Below the pieces are notes generated by a model. The model searched no databases. It had not been told where the DNA came from and saw only the letters and a program-made list of their open reading frames with translations. A program made the position numbers and the translations under genes. This document shows positions 56,860 through 64,000 of a stretch of DNA of 64,000 nucleotides, in pieces. Within the stretch, counting starts at the first letter, position 1. Every line of letters begins with the position of its first letter. Source of the stretch: Diplodia intermedia (taxonomy: Eukaryota; Ascomycota; Dothideomycetes; Botryosphaeriales; Botryosphaeriaceae); assembly GCA_021495925.1 (NCBI GenBank), contig JAKEKT010000011.1, positions 310,001 to 374,000 of the forward strand, written 5' to 3'.

Positions 56860-58197
56860 TTATAGAGAAGGAGTGGCCGACCCGCTCTTTTCATCTGGCG
56901 TGAGAGTGGCAGAGCGGTCGCTATCGGTGCTCACTGTGCTCATGACGCTGGCGCGCTTGGAGAAGGCTGGCATGTCGTCCAACTCTGAATTAGGGGAATT
57001 AGGGGTCTTTGGCCTCGACATAGAATTCGTTGGGGTAAGGCGAGAGGGCCTTGAGAGTCCACTCGCGGGCTTCTTCTTTCGGCGTTCAGTGTTGGTGGCG
57101 CTTCCGGTGGTGCTGTTGCTCCAACGCCTCTCTCTACCAAACTTCTCGTCGGAGTCGAGTATGGGTGTCGTGCTCCGGGATGACGAACGGGAATGTGAGC
57201 GTTCTCTTATCATGCGATCCGTGGCAACGCTCGGGCGTCTCTTCTTGTCTTTGGGAACTTCGAGGTGTGGCGAGGAATGAGAATGGGCATGGTGGTGATG
57301 GTGATGGTGGGGTTTCTCGACGTCTCCACCTCTAGATAGGCCTCTTGCATGGTTCCAGCCCCGCCACCCAGTCCACCAGAGCCAGCCACCCTCCTGTTTG
57401 GCCAGCTCCCGCTCGCGCTGCTTGATGCGGCCGCGCAGCTCCGCGCGGCGCTCATTCTCCTTCTCCCAGTACTCAGTGCGATATATCTCCCAGTTTTGCC
57501 GGAAGTCGGCAGAGAATGGCTTGGGGAGTAGCAGCAGCTTCACGTAGTCTCCACCTGGGGCCACATCCTCCTCAAGCAGAACGCGGTCGTTTTGGGCGAG
57601 GCGGAGGCGCGGATCCTTCTTGTCGGGCTCTACGTAGTGATAGCTGCTGCCGGGGGTGGGGAAAAAAAGCTGATAAGGGATCAGAAAACTGAGGTGGCTG
57701 ACCATCTCGCGCCACCAAGGGCCCTTGATGAGCACAATCTTGCAGTTCATGCTGCGTAGGCCGCGGTTTGCGACGGCTATCCAGCGACGCGGCCAGCGTA
57801 CACCACGTTCCCACTGGCCCGTGGCCCAAAACAGTACGGCAGTCACAATGCCCGATGTGAAGGCCAACTTCTCTCCCGTGTCGACGACCCAGTACACGCT
57901 GCCTCCAACACCAGTGCCATCTTCGCGCGGGCGCAAGAACAGTGCATAGCCAAAGGAGGCAGTCCAAAGAGCGAGCAGGGTCAGAACGAAGGTATTCTGA
58001 CGGCGGCGAGCGCGCAATGTCAGATATTGGGAGCGTAGCGAGGCCTCGAGGATCAGCAGGTTGAGGTAGATTTGCGGCGGCGACGAGGGCAGTAGGCTCG
58101 TGGGGTCGGTAGGACGGACGGCAGCAGCGACCTGCGGGGCGGTAACAGTCGGTGGCGGTGCGCCCTTGACAAGCTGGTCGAGTTTTGCCTCGGACAT
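56860..58197 (-). CDS. SPO7: Spo7-like regulatory subunit of the Nem1-Spo7 phosphatase
   Basis: Single exon of 445 residues from ATG 58197 (MSEAKLDQLVKG); the frame is open further upstream but without ATG. The Spo7 core is clear: SSPPQIYLNLLILEASLRSQYLTLRARRRQ, helix TFVLTLLALWTASFGYALFL, helix LAFTSGIVTAVLFWATGQW, and RRWIAVANRGLRSMNCKIVLI. PPHR-like QNWEIYRTEYWEKENERRAEL follows. The C-terminal ~170 residues are a Ser/Arg-rich tail with HHHHHHH and many SP sites, longer than the core needs. Known: Spo7 anchors Nem1 at the ER/nuclear envelope, where the pair dephosphorylates the phosphatidate phosphatase Pah1 and so sets the balance between membrane and storage lipid. It faces the ABHD5-like hydrolase gene across a shared promoter. 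Confidence 0.9.
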   Translation of the reverse strand: MSEAKLDQLVKGAPPPTVTAPQVAAAVRPTDPTSLLPSSPPQIYLNLLILEASLRSQYLTLRARRRQNTFVLTLLALWTASFGYALFLRPREDGTGVGGSVYWVVDTGEKLAFTSGIVTAVLFWATGQWERGVRWPRRWIAVANRGLRSMNCKIVLIKGPWWREMVSHLSFLIPYQLFFPTPGSSYHYVEPDKKDPRLRLAQNDRVLLEEDVAPGGDYVKLLLLPKPFSADFRQNWEIYRTEYWEKENERRAELRGRIKQRERELAKQEGGWLWWTGWRGWNHARGLSRGGDVEKPHHHHHHHAHSHSSPHLEVPKDKKRRPSVATDRMIRERSHSRSSSRSTTPILDSDEKFGRERRWSNSTTGSATNTERRKKKPASGLSRPSRLTPTNSMSRPKTPNSPNSELDDMPAFSKRASVMSTVSTDSDRSATLTPDEKSGSATPSL

Positions 58198-58586
58198 GGC
58201 GGCTATCGCTGCTGCTTCATGCCGGGCTGGGCGGAGTCGGTGATGGTGGAGGGCGGTGGAGAGCGGGCGGTGTCTCACCGAGCGGAGGTCGCCAGCGCCT
58301 AGGTACGCCCGCGCCAGCGTCAGATCCCGGCGTCATTGCCATGGGGCCTGTCCGCTTGACTGACGGCTTCTCTCCGCTAACTCCGCCACGCGCTGCCACT
58401 GATCCTCCTCGATCCGTCTCAACTATCGCTTGCTCACCCTTTGTCCGGCCCATATGCGACGCGCCCACCTGCCTGTCGGCTGCTGTCGCTGCAACTCGAC
58501 CAAGGTTGCGCTCCCTACGCCCCGCGCTCGTTACACGCTCTGTCTCTTCCCCGTTGCCTTATAGCCACCGCCGCGCTACTGCCACC
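58198..58586. promoter_or_regulatory. Shared 389-bp divergent promoter of SPO7 and an ABHD5/CLD1-like gene
   Basis: Only 389 bp separate the two start codons, so both promoters must lie or overlap here. No TATA box is visible; the right end is C/T-rich, as in TATA-less fungal promoters. Co-regulation is an inference from the layout. Confidence 0.5.
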
Positions 58587-60263
58587 ATGGCTGCGAACGC
58601 CGACAGCGACGAGGAGTTCCGCTCGCGCACTCAGCAGAGTCCCCTGGCCTCACAGCGCGCAAAGCAGCATGGCAGCGTTCCTTCCGGCGCCCCGAATGGT
58701 CGCGGCTTCACCGGATGGTTTCCGCTAGGCTACAAGGAAGGCTTCACCCAGTGGGCACGTTACTCCTTTTCAAGCTGCTATGGACAAGCTGCTAACAAGA
58801 CGTAGTGGGCAGGGCTTTCGCCAGCCGAAACAGAGCACAAGGTGCTTTCCTTCGTACCCTATCTGCAGAGGCCACCTACCCACACCCAGACCGGCTCCGC
58901 CCCGCCTTCTACCTCGCCCTCCTCGATGGACATCTCAGGCAACCCGGCCGATGATGCGCAACCAGTCACAACCAACTCGGTCACAGACCCGTACGGCCCT
59001 CGGAGGTGGCAATCCAACCTGGTACAACTCTCGGGGAAAGAGCGCGCTCTCAATGAGTTTACCGTCGAGCGCGTGGGCGAGGTAGTCGAGAACAACCTAG
59101 TGATGCTGCACGGATATGGCGCTGGACTTGGCTTCTTCTACAAGAATTTCGAGGGCCTCAGTCGCATTCAGGGTTGGAAGCTCTACGCGTTGGACCTTAT
59201 GGGCATGGGTCGGAGCAGCCGCCCGCCCTTCAGGATTCATGCAAAGGACCACCAAGGTAAAATCACCGAGGCCGAGAATTGGTTCATTGACGCACTTGAA
59301 GAATGGCGGATCAAGAAGGGCATTGATCGCTTCACGCTGCTGGGCCACAGCTTGGGGGGTTACATGGCTGTTGCCTATGCGCTCAAATATCCTGGTCGCC
59401 TCAACAAATTGATCCTGGCAAGCCCAGTGGGTATCCCGGAGGACCCATACGCTGTTCAGTCCGACATGCCGGAGCCTTCCGATTCCACTATGGCCAATGA
59501 GTTCACCCAAGACCAGGGTAACACGATAGGTGGCTCCAACTCCTCGGCTGTCAAGCAGGCCGACAACAACAACTTTCTCAACGCGCGCTCAAATGCTGCC
59601 CCATCGGAGAGCGGCAAGCCCCCAAGGAAACCCCTGCCAAAATGGCTGACCTACCTTTGGGACGCCAACATCAGCCCATTCTCGTTTGTGCGATGGTCGG
59701 GTCCGATCGGACCACGTCTGGTGTCAGGGTGGACCTCGCGTAGATTCTCGCATCTGCCGACCGAGGAGTCGCAGGCGCTGCACGATTACTCCTACTCACT
59801 CTTCCGCCAAAGAGGCAGCGGCGAGTACGCGCTCGCATATGTGCTTGCTCCTGGTGCCTTTGCTCGGAGCCCCTTGATTCGCAGGATTCAGAGCGTTGGT
59901 AGACAGTACCTCGGCCCGCACACTGGCCCCTTACCCGACGGCGACCGCCCGAGCTCGTCAAGCGCCGGTCAGCAGAAGAGAGAGAACGGACTCCCTGTTG
60001 TATTCATGTATGGCGAGAATGACTGGATGGATATTGCGGGTGGATTCGCAGCAGAGCAGAAGATGAAGGAGGAGAAGGAGAGAATACTAGCTGGGAAAAC
60101 GGAAGAGCAGAAGAAGAATGACAACGGCAGCGCCAAAGTTCTGGTCATTCTAAAGGCTGGTCATCATCTTTACCTGGATGGGTGGGAACAGTTCAACCAA
60201 ATAATGCGCGAGGAAATGGCAGACGTACAGCAGAGAGAAAGGATGAGACTCGAGGATCAGTGA
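58587..60263 (+). CDS. Alpha/beta-hydrolase of the ABHD5/CGI-58, ICT1/CLD1 type
   Basis: Two exons, 58587-58754 and 58806-60263, giving 541 residues from the ATG in GCCACCATGG. The 51-bp intron has a GC donor (TGG|GCACGT) and acceptor CGTAG, with branch-like CTAAC; it is the only join restoring GFTQW|WAGLSPAE. Fold: NLVMLHGYGAGLGFF (oxyanion region), LYALDLMGMGRSSRP, nucleophile elbow GHSLGG, the strand MYGENDWMD carrying the probable acid, and HHLYLDGWEQF with the catalytic His and an HxxxxD-type motif. Known: relatives act on phospholipids or cardiolipin (Cld1) or as lysophosphatidate acyltransferases (ICT1/CGI-58); which one applies cannot be read. Residues ~210-270 hold an Asn/Ser-rich insertion typical of fungal members. 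Confidence 0.9.
58755..58805 (+). other. GC-AG intron
   Basis: Intron in the ABHD5-like gene beginning GCACGT and ending GTAG, with GCTAACA near its 3' end. No GT donor gives an in-frame product at this place. Confidence 0.7.
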
Positions 60264-60589
60264 CGATTGCATTAGGGCGTTGGGAGAAATGGGTTGCGGC
60301 GTTTGTCAGAGATTTGTTTATAGAGTGGTCCCACGATGGGCGTTGGAATAGATCATCGCTCGTCGCTCATTCGCCAGCTAGATCAGTCGCCGCGACATGG
60401 CCCGACGTACTCTAATCGCCGAGGAACCCTTGTCCCGCGAACATTAACCGAAGCTGCTGGTAGGCGGGGTGTGGGGTAATCAAATCGGCAAGAACAAGAG
60501 CTCGCCGGACATCTGTCTTTATCAACACACCACCTCCATCGTTGACAGTCTTGCAAACCAATAACTCTCGTCACCACTATTTCGCGAGA
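60264..60589. other. Intergenic, 0.33 kb
   Basis: 3' UTR of the hydrolase and promoter of the ThDP gene; nothing recognised. Confidence 0.55.
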
Positions 60590-62747
60590 ATGTGAGTATA
60601 AACACCGGTTCAACATCTGTACAGCTCCATTTCTAAGCCGTCAACAGGGTTTACACAGCATCCTTCGCCTTCTTCGAGGCCATATGGGAAGCCGGCATCA
60701 CGCATTGTTTTGTCAATTTGGGCTCAGACCATCCCAGCATCATCGAAGCCATTGTCAAAGGCCAGAATGAAAAGCAAGGAAACTTCCCCAAAATCATCAC
60801 ATGCCCGAACGAGGTAGCCACCTCCTTCATCAGCATTGCCCGCTAAGCTCCGATGTCGCTGATAGCACGTACCGCAGATGGTCGCGCTTTCCATGGCCGA
60901 TGGTTACGCCCGGTAAGTTCGCCCATCGTCTGCACCTGTGGACCTAGGTATACTGATGACCAGGGTAGGCTCACGAATAAGCCCCAGTGCGTGATCGTCC
61001 ACGTGGATGTCGGCACGCAGGGTCTTGGTGCGGCGGTGCACAATGCCTCCTGCGGCCGTGCGCCCGTGCTCATTTTCGCCGGTCTCTCTCCGTACACCAT
61101 CGAAGGTGAGATGCGCGGAAGCAGGACCGAGTATATCCATTGGATCCAGGATGTCCCCGACCAGAAGCAGATAGTCGCCCAGTATTGCCGTTACACCGGC
61201 GAGATCAAGACGGGTAAAAACGTCAAGGTTAGCAAACGTGTGAACTAGGGAGAAGCTGAGTAAGATGAAGCCGCTAATGCTGCATCCAGCAAATGGTCAA
61301 CCGGGCTCTTAGTTTTGCTATGAGCGATCCTAAAGGGCCGGTCTATCTCTGCGGCGCGAGAGAGGCCATGGAAGAGGATCTGGAACCGTACAAGCTGGAT
61401 CAAGCATTCTGGAACCCTGTGGAGCCGCCGGCGCTGTCTCCGAAGGCCGTAAAGACGATAGCAGATGCTCTCGTCAATGCAGCAGAACCGCTAATTGTTA
61501 CGGGATACAGCGGCCGAAACCATGCCGCCGTTGGCGAACTAGTCAAGCTGGCCGACACTGTCCCAGGGCTCCGTGTGTTGGATACAGGTGGCAGCGACAT
61601 GTGTTTTCCGGCAAAGTACGTAGGATCATCTCGTTTCCCCTCTCGCATTGCTAACAGATATCAGCCACCCTGCCTGGCTCAGCCTCCGCTTCGGTGTCGA
61701 CGAAAGCATCAAGACGGCCGATGTCATCGTGGTGCTCGACTGCGACGTGCCGTGGATCAACACCCAATGCCATCCAAAGGAGGGCGCCAGGATCTACCAC
61801 ATCGATGCCGATCCGCTAAAGCAACAAATGCCAGTGTTCTACATCAACGCGCTAGCACGCTACAGAGCCGACTCGGAGCTCGCCCTCAACCAGCTACACA
61901 CCCATATCAGCTCCTCCTCCGACTTGAGCAAGCAGGTGAAGAGCGCCGAATACGAGCAGCGCCGGAACAAGCGTCAAGAAAGCTACAGGCAGAAGCTGGC
62001 CACGATCTCAAGCCTCGCGAAGCCCGGCGACGACGGCTCGTACGGCCCATCATATCTCGTCAGCCGCGTACGCAAGGCCTGCCCTGAGGATACCATCTGG
62101 GCGATCGAGGCGGTCACGAACACCGCGTTCGTGGCGGACCAGATTCAAGCGACGATTCCCGGTAGCTGGATCAACTGCGGTGGCGGCGGCCTGGGATGGT
62201 CTGGCGGCGGTGTAAGTCCTCCTCCTTCCCCCCTCTCCATCAAAACCGAACTGTCGTTGCCGGGGGGAAAGCTAACTGTCCCCTTGATCAGGCCCTCGGC
62301 ATCAAACTCGCCACCGACCACGCCGGCCAGGCGAAGTTCGTCTGCCAGATCGTCGGCGACGGCACCTACCTCTTCTCCGTCCCCGGCAGCGTCTACTGGA
62401 TCAGCCAGCGCTACAACATCCCCATCCTCACCATCGTCCTCAACAACAAGGGCTGGAACGCGCCCCGGAGGTCGCTCCTGCTCGTGCACCCGGACGGCGC
62501 GGGCTCCAAGGTCAGCAACGAGGAGCTCAACATCTCCTTCGCCCCGACGCCCGACTACGCGGGCATCGCGAGGGCGGCGTCCGGGGGCGCGGTGTGGGCG
62601 AGGCACGCGGGGACGGCCGAGGAGCTCGACAGGTTGCTGCCCGAGGCGGTGGAGTGCGTGTTGGGCGGCACGAGCGCGGTGTTGGACGCGCATTTGGAGG
62701 GCCCGCAGGGGAAGTATCCCGGAGCCAAGGCGGCGTTGGTTGGTTGA
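60590..62747 (+). CDS. Thiamine-diphosphate-dependent enzyme (acetolactate synthase/benzoylformate decarboxylase superfamily)
   Basis: Seven exons: 60590-60591, 60648-60813, 60878-60912, 60969-61227, 61290-61615, 61665-62211, 62292-62747, in frame to 596 residues. Exon 1 supplies only AT of the start codon; G comes from exon 2 (MVYTASFAFFEAIWEAG). N-terminal PYR domain: FVNLGSDHP and the cofactor-activating Glu56 in ITCPNE|MVALSMADGYAR, with an intron directly after the Glu codon. The central domain has ALVNAAEPLIVTGYSGRN and DCDVPWIN. The C-terminal PP domain carries the ThDP/Mg motif GDG (467-469) ... LNN (495-497). Known: this superfamily decarboxylates or ligates 2-keto acids. Substrate is unknown; the long extra N-terminal targeting peptide of mitochondrial acetolactate synthase is absent, so a cytosolic or peroxisomal enzyme is likelier. 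Confidence 0.9.
60592..60647 (+). other. Intron splitting the start codon (AT|G)
   Basis: Donor GTGAGT directly follows AT; acceptor AACAG precedes G GTT TAC. In the unspliced RNA the same ATG is followed at once by TGA, so only spliced RNA encodes the enzyme. Confidence 0.7.
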
Positions 62748-63308
62748 ACTGGGGGAAAATGAGGGAGCCGGTAGCGGGAATCGGGTGGAGGGAGGGGTGT
62801 GAAGACTGGGGCTATCATACATATGGTGGGAATGCTGACGAATTGACCGCGATTGATTCGAGATTACTACACGATTGCCGTCGTAAAAATCTCGGAGACC
62901 CCAATGCAGATTCAGGATCTGATGATTTACAGCAAGAGAAGGCGTTTGTTTCACAAGCAAGACCTCTTCACAGTCGATCCGGATGTCTTGATATGTTCAT
63001 AATGCTCCAAACTCACGTCAACGTCTGGATATCCCGTCGGCTCCAGTCGCCTATGAAGGAAGAGCACGGTATCTGTCGTAGAACACGGCAGAACAGACGC
63101 CTTATGCAATTCGCGTTAGGGGTTCTCAATCAATGGGAGGTTTGTCATGAAGAAGTACAATTGATGAGACTGATCTAATCGTTCTACATCCCATTTTCTA
63201 GAACATCGTCATTGTTCAAGGAAGAAACAATCCAACAATATCAGCCATCCAGTAACATCAGACCACGGGCTCTGCGTCTGCGCAAATGTTCTTCCATTCC
63301 TCCGGATT
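62748..63308. other. Convergent 3' region, 0.56 kb
   Basis: 3' ends of the ThDP gene and of the partial gene at the window edge; nothing recognised. Confidence 0.55.
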
Positions 63309-64000
63309 TTACATGTCCTGCGCCTCCAGGAAGGCCTCCCATTCTTTGAGTATGGTCTGGTCCATGTTGTCGTCGGGACCGGACGCCTCGGAAGCCCTGG
63401 AGCGGAAGCCTTTGGGCAGACACTCGACGATGGCGCGGACGTGGGTGGGGAAGCGAAGCTGGTCGTCCGGGATCTGCGGGTGCTCGACGGCGAAACGCAC
63501 GGCGCGGGTGAGATTGAGCGAGTGCTTCTCGGGCGGCCAGCGGGCGATGTGCGAGCCCATGTCGCGCAGGGAGTGGCTGGGCGGGTCTTCGACGAGGTGG
63601 GGCCAGTCGGCGGTGCTCAGGTCGGCGGAGGGGGCGGCGACGTGGTCGGCCTGGGTCCACCGCTTGTCGTCGGCGATGGCGCGCATCGTCTTCTGCACGC
63701 TGCGGGTGATGGTGGAGCGCACGGCGCCCTCGCTGCGGTCGCCTCGCGTGCGCGTCTCGCCCTTGAGGCCGCGAGAGTAGTTGTGGTAGGTGCAAAAGTG
63801 ATAGGTTGTCCAGCCGTTGTTGATCATGCGCATGGCGCCCTCGGGCCGATGGACCAGGTTCAGCAAGAAGACGGAGATCTCGGCCATGGTGAGCTCAAGG
63901 CCGCCGAGGTCGACGGTGGACGGCGGGTGCTGTGGTTCAAGGCTATAGGTGCTCGCAGTGTTCGAGTTGACATAGCCGGCCGCGGCCAGCTTGCGCATGC
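63309..64000 (-). CDS. Hypothetical protein, 3' part (5' end may lie outside window)
   Basis: The minus-strand frame runs from the window edge to TAA at 63309-63311; the first visible ATG is at 63998, but the frame is open above it, so it may be partial. About 230 residues: ISVFLLNLVHRPEGAMRMINNGWTTYHFCTYHNYSRGLKG, then a charged helix-like stretch (STITRSVQKTMRAIADDKRW) and WPHLVEDPPSHSLRDMGSHIARW. It ends LKEWEAFLEAQDM. No family recognised, though the aromatic-rich ordered start argues against chance. Frames on the other strand are less protein-like. Confidence 0.5.
   Translation of the reverse strand, partial: MRKLAAAGYVNSNTASTYSLEPQHPPSTVDLGGLELTMAEISVFLLNLVHRPEGAMRMINNGWTTYHFCTYHNYSRGLKGETRTRGDRSEGAVRSTITRSVQKTMRAIADDKRWTQADHVAAPSADLSTADWPHLVEDPPSHSLRDMGSHIARWPPEKHSLNLTRAVRFAVEHPQIPDDQLRFPTHVRAIVECLPKGFRSRASEASGPDDNMDQTILKEWEAFLEAQDM

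Noticed and set aside
58198..58278. N-terminal extension of the Spo7-like protein
   Set aside because: Frame is open but starts at GTG; the ATG at 58197 directly precedes the conserved region in good context.
1..64000. Secondary-metabolite cluster, CRISPR array or defence island
   Set aside because: No PKS/NRPS, terpene cyclase, pathway regulator, direct-repeat array or nuclease cassette is present; gene content is housekeeping and membrane/lipid biology.

Overview
The window is nuclear DNA of a filamentous ascomycete (Pezizomycotina; a Dothideomycete-like fungus is my best guess, but rank below subphylum cannot be fixed by reading). The reasons are: genes interrupted by short introns (mostly 49-97 bp) with GT-AG borders and CTAAC-like branch sites; a GC-rich, gene-dense layout with UTR-sized gaps; a fused HIS4-type histidine gene; and fungal-only families (fungal rhodopsin-domain membrane protein, Clr2, Spo7, CSC1). 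No bacterial operons, CRISPR arrays, rRNA, confident tRNAs or intact transposons were seen.

Layout: 0-1 kb, the 3' end of a GH31 alpha-glucosidase. 3.2-4.75 kb, a seven-helix rhodopsin-domain protein. 4.75-9.8 kb, a 5-kb stretch with no recognisable gene. 9.8-11.3 kb, a zinc alcohol/formaldehyde-type dehydrogenase. 12.1-14.5 kb, an unusually long PAF-acetylhydrolase-like lipase. 16.0-18.8 kb, HIS4 with a perfect general-amino-acid-control site upstream. 19.3-20.3 kb, a single-pass Ser/Thr-rich membrane protein. 21.4-23.7 kb, the heterochromatin factor Clr2. 24.5-27.1 kb, a coiled-coil protein. 28.7-29.1 kb, a small polyQ protein. 30.8-32.5 kb, an arrestin-like protein. 36.4-37.4 kb, an unknown multi-pass protein. 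39.8-43.6 kb, two convergent low-complexity hypothetical genes. 44.7-47.5 kb, a seven-exon CSC1/OSCA-type channel. 49.3-50.5 kb, a TatD-family hydrolase. 51-53.4 kb, an unknown membrane protein and an orphan HExxH (zincin-like) protein. 54.5-56.5 kb, a Ser/Ala-rich GPI-type wall protein and a small membrane protein. 56.9-60.3 kb, Spo7 and an ABHD5/CLD1-like hydrolase, diverging from one 389-bp promoter. 60.6-62.7 kb, a seven-exon ThDP enzyme. 63.3-64 kb, part of an unknown gene.

Most of this is housekeeping and membrane/lipid biology, not a secondary-metabolite cluster or defence island. I found no convincing multi-gene novel system. The most interesting points are local: a ThDP enzyme whose start codon is split by an intron, so that unspliced RNA reads AUG-UGA; a GC-AG intron in the ABHD5-like gene; the divergent Spo7/ABHD5-like lipid pair; an orphan HELCH metalloprotease-like protein; intron-retention stops in the CSC1-type channel and the small polyQ gene; and a 13-base match to a sequencing adapter that should be checked as an assembly artefact. 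Exon borders were placed by eye from splice consensus, reading frame and family resemblance.
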